Part shown: piece by piece, positions 1 through 8,617 of the stretch
How the letters are laid out: every line of letters starts with the position of its first letter
How positions within the stretch are numbered: the first letter of the stretch is position 1
Origin: Actinomadura hallensis
GTDB taxonomy: Bacteria > Actinomycetota > Actinomycetes > Streptosporangiales > Streptosporangiaceae
Length of the DNA stretch: 64,000 nucleotides
NCBI RefSeq assembly: GCF_006716765.1
Contig: NZ_VFPO01000001.1
Coordinates: forward strand, 6,510,001 to 6,574,000
Direction of reading: 5' to 3'
The notes under the pieces: generated by a model
What the model was told of the DNA's origin: nothing
Databases searched by the model: none
The model's input: only the letters and a program-made list of their open reading frames with translations
Program-made: the position numbers and the translations under genes

Positions 1-261
<261 letters not shown>

Positions 262-581
262 TCCGGTCTCCTTCCGCGCCGTCGCGGGCTCCGGGCGTTC
301 TTCCCTTCAGCCACCGCTCGACGATCGGTTCGAGCGGCGCGGGGTCGACGTAGTGGAACTTGTAACGGCCCTGGCGCCTCGTCTCGACCAGGCCGGCGCC
401 CTCCAGGACGTCGAGATGCTGTGAGATCGCCTGCCGCGACGACCCGAGCCCGTGCTTGGTCGCCAGGCGGGCGCAGATCTCGAACAGCGTCTGGCCGCTC
501 CGCTCGGTCAGCTCGTCCAGGATGATCCGCCGCGTGGGATCGGCCAGCGCCTTGAACACATCCCCCACGGTCACCGACAAT

Positions 582-601
582 AGGCAAGTCACCACTTGCC
601 T
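582..601. promoter_or_regulatory. Palindromic operator candidate for the ArsR-type gene
   Basis: AGGCAAGT, four bases (CACC), then ACTTGCCT form a perfect 8-4-8 inverted repeat just upstream of the preferred start of the ArsR-like gene. ArsR proteins bind such palindromes as dimers, so this is the likely autoregulatory site. Function is inferred from position and symmetry. Confidence 0.6.
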
Positions 602-631
602 GTCAATGCCGGTCCGGCGGCGACCGGCCGG

Positions 632-2062
632 TCAGCCGACCAGGACGGGGACCGTCAGGGCGATGAGGGCGGTCAGGGTCCACAGGGCGGGAGCGGAGCC
701 CAGGACCTGTTCGCGACGGGCGGTGGCGCGGGCCGCCTCGCGTTCGCTGCGGGCCAGCCACCACGGGTTCTCCCGGTGCTCCAGCCAGGCGGTCACGGCG
801 CCCAGCGCTCCCCCGTAGGCGAGGTGCCCGATGAGGCTCGCGAAATCCGCGGCGATCGTCGGGGGCGTCCACCACAAGGGGACGCCGAGCACCGCGGGCA
901 TCAGCGTCAGGCCGCCGAACACCCACCAGAAGAAGCCGTACGAAAGCCCCCAGCCGACGCCGGACACCAGGTCGTAGCCCCGCCCGCGGAACAGCAGCGT
1001 GTACGACACGCCGATGCCCTGCGCGATGAGCAGGTGGACGGCCCACCCCGCCACGTCGCCGTCCGCGCCGACGAGCTTCGCCACCGTCGGCATCACGTCC
1101 ACGACGCCCCACACGAAACCGAACAGGACACCGCCGACGAGCCCCGACAGCGCGCCGTACCCGACGACCCGCAGGCCCCGCGAGCCGACCGCCCGGGTCC
1201 GCTGCCGCACGTCGTCCACGAACAGGGCGCGGGCCAGGGCGCCGAGCCGGCCGAAGACCGCCGCGATCCCGGCGCCGGCCAGCAGGTACGGCGGCAGCCG
1301 CGTCGTCGCCTCCGCCACCGCCGGCTGCGACCAGTCGAGACGGCCGTCCGCCAGCAGCGGCGCGACCGTGAGGTGCGCGACGATCCACCACAGGAACCCG
1401 TAGGCGGTGCCGCGGACGACCGCCGGGCCCGTGCCCTCCGCCCGTCCCGTGAAGACCAGCGGGTAACCGATCCCCATGCAGAGCGCCACCGCGGGCAGCC
1501 AGCCGAGCCGCGCGCCCGCCCCGGCGCCGAACGCGGCGACGAGGAAACCCGCGACGATCCCGGCGGCGAGCAGCCCCCGCAGCAGCGTCCGCGGCCGCAG
1601 ATGGCCGGCCGCCACGGACAGGCCGTCCCGCTGCAGGAGGGCGAACACGACCGCGGTGACCCCGCCGAAGTACAGGTGCCCGAACAGGCTCGGGACGGCG
1701 GCCTGCGCGGCGTCCAGGCTCCACGTCATCGGCGACCCGGACAGCAGCGGCAGCAGCGTCAACGTCCCCAGGTACCACCAGAAGACCCCGTACGCCAGAC
1801 CCCAGAACAGCAGCTCGCTCGACCGGATCCGCTGGTGCGCCGCCAGCAGCCCGAACAGCGCCCCGACCGTCACCGAGATCAGCATGTTCAGGACGAAGCC
1901 GAGCCACGGCGCACCGGACCCGGCGAGCACCGCGACGTCCGGCAGCGTCCCCAGCGACACCATCGCCGCGCCCCACACCATGCCGCCGGCCGCGCCCGCG
2001 AACGCGCCCGCGGACGCCCCGCGCCCCACGAGCACCGGCCCGCGGACCGCCTCCGCCGTCAC
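632..2062 (-). CDS. Polytopic membrane protein with three internal YG-x2-WW repeats
   Basis: 476 residues, starting at a GTG whose GTGA overlaps the stop of the upstream NADH dehydrogenase gene (4 bp, translational coupling). I do not recognise a named family. Three segments repeat a motif: YGVFWWYLGTLTLLPLL (residues 91-107), YGFLWWIVAHLTVAPLL (221-237) and YGFFWWVFGGLTLMPAV (375-391), each followed by a G/D-x-P-x-x-W stretch. About 12 hydrophobic segments are visible. The first repeat continues TWSLDAAQAAVPSLFGHLYF, which resembles the N-terminal membrane domain of the adjacent NDH-2. Coupling and shared domains suggest the two proteins work together at the membrane, perhaps in quinone-linked redox chemistry; that is inference. 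Confidence 0.75.
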   Translation of the reverse strand: MTAEAVRGPVLVGRGASAGAFAGAAGGMVWGAAMVSLGTLPDVAVLAGSGAPWLGFVLNMLISVTVGALFGLLAAHQRIRSSELLFWGLAYGVFWWYLGTLTLLPLLSGSPMTWSLDAAQAAVPSLFGHLYFGGVTAVVFALLQRDGLSVAAGHLRPRTLLRGLLAAGIVAGFLVAAFGAGAGARLGWLPAVALCMGIGYPLVFTGRAEGTGPAVVRGTAYGFLWWIVAHLTVAPLLADGRLDWSQPAVAEATTRLPPYLLAGAGIAAVFGRLGALARALFVDDVRQRTRAVGSRGLRVVGYGALSGLVGGVLFGFVWGVVDVMPTVAKLVGADGDVAGWAVHLLIAQGIGVSYTLLFRGRGYDLVSGVGWGLSYGFFWWVFGGLTLMPAVLGVPLWWTPPTIAADFASLIGHLAYGGALGAVTAWLEHRENPWWLARSEREAARATARREQVLGSAPALWTLTALIALTVPVLVG

Positions 2063-3789
2063 CGCGCACCCCGCTCGGGCAGCGGGGCAGGCCCGTCGGC
2101 GGGCGGGCCGGTCACGACGATGTCGCGCGGGAACGCCGCGTCCAGCACCCAGTCGAGCAGGACGCGCACCCGGCGTTCGACACCGGGCAGTTTGGCCAGG
2201 TAGATGCCGCGCCACAGCAGCCACGCGCTCAGCCCGGAGAACGGGCGGCCCCTGATCTCTCCGGCGGCGGTGCGGTGACCGAGCGCGACGAACGTCCCGA
2301 TGGTCCGGAACCGGAACGGCATCGGCCGCTGCCCCTTCAGCACGGCGGCGATGTTGTCGGCGACCGCCCTGCCCTCGCGCATCGCGTGCTGCGCGGTCGG
2401 CGGGTGGAACGCGCCGTCGTCCGCCGGGATCTGGGCGCAGTCGCCGATCGCCCAGACGCGGTCCATCCCGAACGCGCGCAGCGTCCGGTCGACGACGACC
2501 GCCCCGCGGCGGCCGCTCTCGCCGGGCAGGGTCCGCAGCATCGGGTTGGGGCGGTTGCCCGCCGTCCACACGAACGTCGCCGTCTCGATCACCTCGCCGC
2601 TGTCGAGCCGCACGGACCGGGCGGTCGCACCGGCGGCGCGGACGCCGAGCCGGAACTCGATCCCCCGGGACCGCAGCTTCTCCAGCGCGTAGCGGCCGAG
2701 ACTCTCCGACAGCTCCGGCAGGATCCGCTCGTCGGAGTGGACGAGGACGAACCGCGGCTCGTCCGGGTCGATGCCGGGATAGAAGGCCAGCACGTCGTGG
2801 GTGAGGTCGTACAGCTCGGCGACCGACTCCGTCCCCGCGAACCCCCCGCCCGCCACGACGAACGTCAGCAGCCGCCGCCGCTCCGCCGGGTCGGTCTCCT
2901 GGTCGGCGCGTTCCAGCAGCCGCAGCACCCGGTCCCGCAGCCGCACCGCGTCCCCGAGCGACTTCAATGTCAGCGCGTGCTCCGCGACGCCCGGCAGCTC
3001 CGGGAAGTGGGGGACGGACCCGACCGCCAGCACCAGATGCTCGTACCCGACCGGCTCGTTCCCCGCCTCCAGGACGACGCGCCGCCGCGCCACGTCGACG
3101 CCGATGACCCGCCCGTGCCGGAACCGCGTGTGGGACGCCGCCGCCCGCACCGGCGAGCTGATGTGCTGCGCCTCCAGCCCGCCCGACGCCACCTCCGCGA
3201 GCATCGGCGTGAACAGCAGGTAGTTCGAGTCGCTGATCAGCGTCACGTCGATGCGGTGGCCCCGCAGGTTCAGCCGCTCGAACCGGCGCGCGGCGCCGAC
3301 GCCGCCGAACCCTCCCCCGACGATGACGACCCGCGGCGCGGGCGCCGCCTCCCCGGCGGGACGCGCCGGGAACCCGCGCACGGCCAGGGGGAACAGCATC
3401 CCCGCCAGCGTCCCCTGGAGCAGTGACCCGACCAGCTCCGGATGCACGGCCGTCGCCGCGTCCACCGACCACGTCGGCGTGATCCCCCGGAGCCACGGGT
3501 CGAGCGTCAGCCACCACACCGCCCAGCCGAGCAGCCCGAGCAGCAGCCCGCCCGCCGCCGACACCGCCGGACCGGACGGCCACCGCCCCGCGAACGCGCC
3601 GAGCAGCACCCCGACGACCGCCGCGTACAGGGCGAACACCGCCCACCCGTACCCGCCGTGGTACGCGAGAAGGCCCTGCGAGCCCATCAGCGCCCCGACC
3701 GCCAGCCCCGACGCGAGCCCGCTGCCCATGCCGAGCGCCACCCGCACGCCGCCGCCGGGCGCCGCCGGGCCGTGCTCCCGCAGCCGCAT
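2059..3789 (-). CDS. Type II NADH dehydrogenase (NDH-2) with N-terminal membrane domain
   Basis: 576 residues against about 400-460 for usual NDH-2. Residues 1-140 hold about four hydrophobic segments with WAVWWLTLDPWLRGITPTWS (89-108), then a linker. The flavoprotein domain starts near 153 with the FAD Rossmann motif VVIVGGGFGG. A second nucleotide motif, VVAGGGFAGTE, is the NAD(P)H site, and WAIGDCAQIP is the FAD-contacting GD motif. The family oxidises NADH and reduces quinone without pumping protons. The fused membrane part is homologous in look to the repeats of the downstream coupled gene. An ATG start at 3789 is used. The quinone and exact donor are unknown. Confidence 0.88.
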   Translation of the reverse strand: MRLREHGPAAPGGGVRVALGMGSGLASGLAVGALMGSQGLLAYHGGYGWAVFALYAAVVGVLLGAFAGRWPSGPAVSAAGGLLLGLLGWAVWWLTLDPWLRGITPTWSVDAATAVHPELVGSLLQGTLAGMLFPLAVRGFPARPAGEAAPAPRVVIVGGGFGGVGAARRFERLNLRGHRIDVTLISDSNYLLFTPMLAEVASGGLEAQHISSPVRAAASHTRFRHGRVIGVDVARRRVVLEAGNEPVGYEHLVLAVGSVPHFPELPGVAEHALTLKSLGDAVRLRDRVLRLLERADQETDPAERRRLLTFVVAGGGFAGTESVAELYDLTHDVLAFYPGIDPDEPRFVLVHSDERILPELSESLGRYALEKLRSRGIEFRLGVRAAGATARSVRLDSGEVIETATFVWTAGNRPNPMLRTLPGESGRRGAVVVDRTLRAFGMDRVWAIGDCAQIPADDGAFHPPTAQHAMREGRAVADNIAAVLKGQRPMPFRFRTIGTFVALGHRTAAGEIRGRPFSGLSAWLLWRGIYLAKLPGVERRVRVLLDWVLDAAFPRDIVVTGPPADGPAPLPERGAR

Positions 3790-4289
3790 GTGCCATCACC
3801 GTCCCCCGGCCGTTGGGCGGGGGCCCGCTCGTCCCCGTCCGGTCCGGCCCCGGGGGCCGCACGAACCGCCACCCGAGAACCGGCTCGCCCCGCCCCCGAG
3901 GCACTCGCCCTTCCGTACGAGCACCCCCGGCGGACGGTTCACCCCTGCCCACCTCCGGCCGCCCATCACGCCCCCACACCGGCGCACCACCCCGCAGCCG
4001 AACACGAGTGGCACGGCACGCCCACCCAGACCAGGCAGCCAGCGCGTACGGGGGACGGCCCGCCCGCCCGGGCGAGCCCAGCCGACCTTGAAGCCCGGCC
4101 CGCCATTCGGCGGTGCCCGCTGTGGCGATACCTGACGTTCGGCAGGGGCGCTCGTTCATCGTGAGCCGACCGCGAGACGGCCGACGACCAGGCCGACGAC
4201 CGCCCCCGCCGCGAAGCGTATCGCCGGTGGCGGGAGGCCGCCGGCCGACGTGGGTCGGCGGCCGCTCTTATGGCCCGGGTGGTGGCGGG
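3790..4289. other. Intergenic region between NDH-2 and dnaB
   Basis: About 500 bp of very GC-rich sequence. It holds the upstream region of the NDH-2 gene and a GC-rich hairpin near 4236-4263 downstream of dnaB. Open frames here have no recognisable protein features and I see no RNA gene. Confidence 0.6.
4236..4263 (-). terminator. GC-rich hairpin downstream of dnaB
   Basis: GGCCGCCG (4236-4243) pairs with CGGCGGCC (4256-4263) around a 12-base loop, 27 bp beyond the dnaB stop. There is no clear U-tract, as is usual for actinobacterial terminators. Candidate only. Confidence 0.45.
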
Positions 4290-6884
4290 TTATTGGGCCA
4301 TGTCGACGAAGCGGCTGTAGTGGCCCTGGAACGCGACGGTGACGGTGGCGGTGGGGCCGTTGCGGTGCTTGGCGACGATCAGGTCGGCCTCACCGGCGCG
4401 CGGCGACTCCTTCTCGTAGGCGTCCTCACGGTGCAGCAGGATCACCATGTCCGCATCTTGTTCGATTGATCCCGATTCGCGCAGGTCGGACACCATGGGC
4501 TTTTTGTCCGTCCGCTGTTCGGGGCCTCGGTTGAGCTGCGACAGCGCGATGACGGGGACGCCGAGTTCCTTGGCCAGCAGCTTCAGCGAGCGGGAGAACT
4601 CCGACACCTCGACCTGGCGGCTCTCGACGCGCTTCCCCGAGGTCATCAGCTGCAGGTAGTCGACGATCACCAGGCGCAGGTCGTGCTGCTGCTTGAGCCG
4701 CCGGCACTTCGCCCGGATCTCCATCATCGACATGTTGGGCGAGTCGTCGATGAACAGCGGGGCCTCGGCGACCTCGCTCATCCGCCGCGCGAGACGCGTC
4801 CAGTCCTCGTCCTGCATGGTGCCCGACCGCATCGCGTGCAGCGCGACCCGCGCCTCGGCCGACAGCAGCCGCATGGTGATCTCGTTGCGGCCCATCTCCA
4901 GCGAGAAGAACGCCGAGGTCAACCCGTGCTTGATCGACGCCGCGCGGGCGAAGTCGAGCGCGAGGGTCGAGTTGTGCGTCGGGACGCACGAACGGCCGGC
5001 CAGGTACATGTGATCGGCGTTGTCGACCTGGACGCAGCGAACCGGGACGCTCCTGATCGGCCGGACGTCCACGATGTGCCGCACCCGCGCCGTCGCGGGG
5101 GCGTTCTCGCGCTGCCGCGCCGCCTTGCGCGGCAGCCGGAACACGGGCTGCGCGGGCGTGAAGCCGACCCGGTGAAGCGTCGGGGCCTCGGACGACCGGC
5201 CCTCCTCGGTCGTGACCGTCGCGCGGTGGCCGAGGCTGAGGATCAGCTCACGAGCGTCCTCGGCCAGCCGCCCGCCGGTCGACGCCAGCCGTACCCGGCC
5301 GGTCTCCGACACGTCGCCGCGGGCGTCGAGCATCCCCGCCAGCAGCGCCCGCCGCTGCGCCTCGGACGCCCGCAGGTACTCGGCCGGGATGTGCTTGTGC
5401 TCGCGCAGCCCCAGGCGTTCGATCTCTCGGGCGAGGCCGGGCAGGACGAACTCCCCCGTGACCTCGCCCTGTTCGACCTGGTGGCCGGCTGCTTGGATCA
5501 GCCGGACGACGTCCTCGTCGATGCTGGTGAGCGAACCGGACTCGCCGTCTCCGGCGGCCAGCCAGGAGCCCAGCACGTACGGGTCGACGGGCAGGTCGGC
5601 GGCCGGGAGCCGGAAGGGTGCGGCCACCTCGACGGCGTGGTTGGGACGGCCGTCAGCGCACCGCACGGTCGCGGCGATCTCCTCGGTCGTCCTGATCAGA
5701 CGGTAGTGCGCCGCGGTCGCGAAGTTCTCCGGACGCGGCGCACGCCGCGACGGCCCGCGCTGGAGGCTCGTGCACGTACGGCGGGCCTGGCTCACGCTCG
5801 CCGTGGCAAGGTGACCGGGCTGCCAGGTGACCGCGTGAACCGCGAGGTTCGCCCCGACCTCGGCGACCGCCCGGCGATGGGACGCGAGGCGGCAGGACCC
5901 GCCATCGGCACCCGCCGCCGCCCGCCCGGCACGGGTGAACGCAAGGTCAGGCCGCAGGTGGGCGCTTCTCCGGCGGATCTGCCGGCGGTCGGCCCGGGTC
6001 GTGGTGCGCCACTGGTGCTGGGCGTCCGCGACGATGACCTCGCCGTCCGAGAACTCGACCTCGTAGCAGGGGCGGTCGTACATGACGTCGGTCGCGGCGA
6101 CGACCCGGGTCGGCTTTCCGTCGGGCCCGATCAGGTAGTCGCCGACCTTGACCTCCCCCATCGTCGTCCAGCCCGTGGGGGTCGGCAGGGGAGTTGCGAC
6201 GTGCAGCGCCTTCCCCATGGCGGGCCGGGCGGCGATCACGATCATCTGCCCGGGGTGGAGGCCGTTGGTGAGGGCGTCGAGGTCGGCGAAGCCGGTGGGG
6301 CAGCCGACCATCTGGCCGCCGCGGCTGCCGATCGCCTCGATCTCGTCCAGGGCGCCCGGCATGATCTCGCTGAGGGGGACGTAGTCCTCGGTGGCGCGCT
6401 TCTCCGCGATGGCGAAGACCTCCGCCTGCGCGCGGTCGAGGACCTCGTCGGCGTCCGCCCCGTCCGCGGCGTAGCCCATCTGGACGATACGGGTGCCCAC
6501 CTCGACGAGCCGCCGCAGGATCGCACGCTCGTGGACGATCCGCGCGTAGTACCCGGCGTTGGCCGCCGTGGGCACATGGGAGATCAGCGTGTGCAGGTAG
6601 GGGGCGCCGCCGATGCGCCCGATGTCGCCGTTCTTGGTGAGCTCGCCGGCGACGGTGACCGCGTCGGCGGGGTCGCCGCGGCCGTAGAGGTCGAGGATCG
6701 TGTCGAAGATGATCTGGTGGGCGGGACGGTAGAAGTCGGGCGTGCGGAGGATCTCGACGACCTCCGCGATGGCGTCCTGCGAGAGCAGCATGCCGCCGAG
6801 GACCCCCTGCTCGGCGGAGATGTCGTGCGGTGGAGTGCGCTCGAACTCCGGGTCGTGCGCCCCGCCGATCTCGGCAATGCTCAC
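4290..6884 (-). CDS. dnaB: Replicative DNA helicase DnaB, interrupted by an intein
   Basis: 864 residues, of which 451 are the helicase after splicing. The N-domain starts with HDISAEQGVLGGMLLSQDAI. The RecA-like ATPase has its Walker A split: ...IAARPAMGK is followed by the intein and then STLALDFARAA. Walker B is RLVIVDYLQLM, and the end of the fold is AKHRNGPTATV. The start is the GTG at 6884, with an AAGGGGG ribosome site 7 bases upstream; an in-frame extension to 7016 lacks a signal. DnaB unwinds DNA at the fork. Insertion in the P-loop makes helicase activity depend on protein splicing. DnaA boxes lie 120-200 bp upstream. Confidence 0.97.
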   Translation of the reverse strand: MSIAEIGGAHDPEFERTPPHDISAEQGVLGGMLLSQDAIAEVVEILRTPDFYRPAHQIIFDTILDLYGRGDPADAVTVAGELTKNGDIGRIGGAPYLHTLISHVPTAANAGYYARIVHERAILRRLVEVGTRIVQMGYAADGADADEVLDRAQAEVFAIAEKRATEDYVPLSEIMPGALDEIEAIGSRGGQMVGCPTGFADLDALTNGLHPGQMIVIAARPAMGKALHVATPLPTPTGWTTMGEVKVGDYLIGPDGKPTRVVAATDVMYDRPCYEVEFSDGEVIVADAQHQWRTTTRADRRQIRRRSAHLRPDLAFTRAGRAAAGADGGSCRLASHRRAVAEVGANLAVHAVTWQPGHLATASVSQARRTCTSLQRGPSRRAPRPENFATAAHYRLIRTTEEIAATVRCADGRPNHAVEVAAPFRLPAADLPVDPYVLGSWLAAGDGESGSLTSIDEDVVRLIQAAGHQVEQGEVTGEFVLPGLAREIERLGLREHKHIPAEYLRASEAQRRALLAGMLDARGDVSETGRVRLASTGGRLAEDARELILSLGHRATVTTEEGRSSEAPTLHRVGFTPAQPVFRLPRKAARQRENAPATARVRHIVDVRPIRSVPVRCVQVDNADHMYLAGRSCVPTHNSTLALDFARAASIKHGLTSAFFSLEMGRNEITMRLLSAEARVALHAMRSGTMQDEDWTRLARRMSEVAEAPLFIDDSPNMSMMEIRAKCRRLKQQHDLRLVIVDYLQLMTSGKRVESRQVEVSEFSRSLKLLAKELGVPVIALSQLNRGPEQRTDKKPMVSDLRESGSIEQDADMVILLHREDAYEKESPRAGEADLIVAKHRNGPTATVTVAFQGHYSRFVDMAQ
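4971..6209 (-). mobile_element. Class 3 intein in DnaB Walker A site, with decayed LAGLIDADG endonuclease
   Basis: Codons 226-638 of dnaB, 413 residues. It begins with Ala (ALHVATPLPTPTGW) directly after GK and ends VPTHN before Ser of the helicase. There is no Cys/Ser/Thr at position 1. The Trp-Cys-Thr triad of class 3 inteins is visible: Trp67 in ADAQHQW, Cys392 in VRCVQVDN and Thr411 in PTHN. A homing-endonuclease region spans roughly 210-330: YVLGSWLAAGDG (211-222) has two extra residues against the usual motif, and LLAGMLDARG (289-298) has Arg where the catalytic Asp belongs. Residues 72-165 are Arg-rich and resemble nothing I know. Splicing looks intact and the nuclease probably dead. 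Confidence 0.9.
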
Positions 6885-7007
6885 CGTCGCACCCCCTTCG
6901 TCTCGGTCGCCGGCGGCCCCGTCCGCCTCATCGCCGACCATCCGTCCCAGGTCTATCCGGAGCGTCCGACATTCTCGCGAGGGCGCGCGGCGGCGGGCAA
7001 AGCGTCC

Positions 7008-7083
7008 TGTGGACAACGCTGTGGACTGCCTGTGCAGACACGCGGGACGGGTTGTGCACGACCTGTGGACAACTTTGTGGATT
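7008..7083. promoter_or_regulatory. DnaA-box cluster upstream of dnaB
   Basis: Two perfect TGTGGACAA sites (reverse complement TTGTCCACA) lie at 7008-7016 and 7064-7072, with near matches at 7020-7028 (TGTGGACTG) and 7076-7083 (TGTGGATT), and CGTGGACGG at 7088. All point the same way. They lie between dnaB and the divergent MATE gene, far from oriC. DnaA may regulate dnaB here, or be titrated; both are inference. Confidence 0.75.
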
Positions 7084-7211
7084 CGTCGTGGACGGCCTGT
7101 TGATCAGCTATCTGACCTGCGACGACGTAATCCACCGGGTGTGCGGGAAAGAAAGTTCGCCGCCCGGACCTGTGTAAGCAGCCAAGTGGATGAGGAGGAT
7201 TACAGGGCTGG

Positions 7212-7224
7212 TACCCTCTCGGCG
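7212..7224 (+). promoter_or_regulatory. -10 element giving a leaderless MATE transcript
   Basis: TACCCT at 7212-7217 matches the actinobacterial TANNNT -10 and lies 7 bases before the GTG start, with no ribosome site near it. A transcript would begin at or beside the start codon. No convincing -35 is seen. Confidence 0.45.
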
Positions 7225-8550
7225 GTGACGACCTACCGGCGCCCGGCGAGCAACCACGATCGCGAGATTCTCCGCCTCGCCGTCCCCGCTTTCGGCGCCC
7301 TCGTCGCCGAACCCCTCTTCCTCCTGTCGGACTCCGCGATCGTCGGACACCTGGGCACCGAGCCGCTCGGCGGTCTCGGCGTCGCCGGCCAGGCGCTGAG
7401 CACGCTCGTCTACATCTGCGTCTTCCTCGCCTACGGGACCACGGCGGGGGTGGCCCGGCAGGTCGGCGCCGGGGACATGAGGTCCGCGGTCCGGCAGGGC
7501 ATCGACGGGATGTGGCTCGCGCTGGCCATCGGCGCGGTGCTGGTCGCGGCCGGGTGGCCGCTCGTCCCCACGATCGTGGACGCGTTCGGCGCCTCCCCGG
7601 CCGTCGCGCCGTACGCCGAGACGTACCTGCGGGTGAGCCTCTTCGGAATCCCGTCCATGCTGGTCGTCCTGGCCGGGACGGGTGTGCTGCGCGGCCTCCA
7701 GGACACCCGCACACCGCTGTACGTCGCGGTCGGCGGGTTCTCGCTGAACCTCGTCCTGAACGTGCTGTTCGTGCTGGTCCTCGGCTGGGGGATCGCCGGA
7801 TCGGCGTGGGGGACCGTGCTGGCGCAGTCCGGGAGCGCCGCCGTCTACGTCTGGGTGGTGCTGCGGGCGGCCCGCCGCCACGGCTCCCCGGTGCACCCCG
7901 ACCTGGAGGGCCTCAAGACGGCCGCCACGGCCGGGTTCGGGCTGCTGCTGCGGACGGCGGCGCTGCGCGTCGTCCTCATCGTGGGGACCTCCATCGCGGC
8001 CAGGATGGGGGACCAGGAGATCGCCGCCTACCAGGTGGGGTTCCAGGTGTGGACGCTCCTGGCGTTCGCGCTCGACGCCATCGCGATCGCCGGGCAGGCG
8101 ATCACCGGACGCTACCTGGGCGCGTCCGACGTCGCGGGCACGCGCGCGGTGACGCGCCGCATGGTGCTGTGGGGGATCGGCAGCGGCGTGGTGTTCGGCC
8201 TGCTGATCCTGCTGGTCCGCCCGTGGCTGCCGCACCTGTTCACCTCGGACGGAGGCGTCCACGAACTGCTGTTCGCCTCGCTGCTCGTCGTCGCGCTGCT
8301 CCAGCCCGTCGCGGGCGTCGTGTTCGTCCTCGACGGGATCCTGATCGGCGCGGGCGACGGCATGTACCTCGCGGTGACGACGCTGATCGCGACACTCGTC
8401 TTCCTGCCCGCCGCCGTCGCCGCCTACCGCGTGGACGCGGGGCTCCTCGGGCTCTGGGCGGCGATCGGCCTGTGGATGCTCACCCGCATGGTCACACTGG
8501 GCCTGCGCGCCCGGGGCGACCGCTGGATGGTCACCGGCGCCGTCCGCTGA
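7225..8550 (+). CDS. MATE-family (DinF-like) efflux transporter
   Basis: 441 residues with about 12 membrane segments. The start of the fold is REILRLAVPAFGALVAEPLFLLSDSAIVGHLG, typical of the DinF branch of MATE proteins, and the second half repeats the pattern (GLLLRTAALRVVLIVGTSIAARMG). These transporters export drugs or metabolites in exchange for Na+ or H+. The start is the GTG at 7225, which has a -10-like TACCCT 7 bases upstream, suggesting a leaderless mRNA; a frame extension upstream passes through the DnaA boxes and is unlikely. A small gene with a LexA-like box follows after 57 bp. The substrate is unknown. Confidence 0.9.
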   Translation: MTTYRRPASNHDREILRLAVPAFGALVAEPLFLLSDSAIVGHLGTEPLGGLGVAGQALSTLVYICVFLAYGTTAGVARQVGAGDMRSAVRQGIDGMWLALAIGAVLVAAGWPLVPTIVDAFGASPAVAPYAETYLRVSLFGIPSMLVVLAGTGVLRGLQDTRTPLYVAVGGFSLNLVLNVLFVLVLGWGIAGSAWGTVLAQSGSAAVYVWVVLRAARRHGSPVHPDLEGLKTAATAGFGLLLRTAALRVVLIVGTSIAARMGDQEIAAYQVGFQVWTLLAFALDAIAIAGQAITGRYLGASDVAGTRAVTRRMVLWGIGSGVVFGLLILLVRPWLPHLFTSDGGVHELLFASLLVVALLQPVAGVVFVLDGILIGAGDGMYLAVTTLIATLVFLPAAVAAYRVDAGLLGLWAAIGLWMLTRMVTLGLRARGDRWMVTGAVR

Positions 8551-8595
8551 GCGCCGATTCCCGCGAACCGCACCCGCGACGCCCGTCACACTCGC

Positions 8596-8617
8596 TACGA
8601 TTCGAACATGTGTTCCA
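8596..8617 (+). promoter_or_regulatory. LexA (SOS) box overlapping a -10 and a start codon
   Basis: TCGAAC-ATGT-GTTCCA (8602-8617) differs from the actinobacterial LexA consensus TCGAAC-N4-GTTCGA at one position. It abuts TACGAT (8596-8601), a TANNNT -10, and its centre is the ATG at 8608. A repressor here would block transcription directly. The transcript would be leaderless. Confidence 0.65.

Noticed and set aside
596..2203. Long plus-strand frame opposite the membrane protein
   Set aside because: Composition is Arg/Pro/Gln-rich antisense translation with no family motif and no ribosome site.
632..4159. A very long minus-strand frame covering the membrane protein, NDH-2 and the upstream gap
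   Set aside because: Only the 3' part (632-2062) has membrane-protein features; the rest is the wrong frame of the NDH-2 gene, made open by GC content.
3800..4280. Possible small protein or RNA between NDH-2 and dnaB
   Set aside because: No conserved start, ribosome site or fold was seen; only a GC-rich hairpin.
6884..7016. 44-codon N-terminal extension of DnaB
   Set aside because: It overlaps the DnaA boxes, and a strong ribosome site precedes the GTG at 6884.
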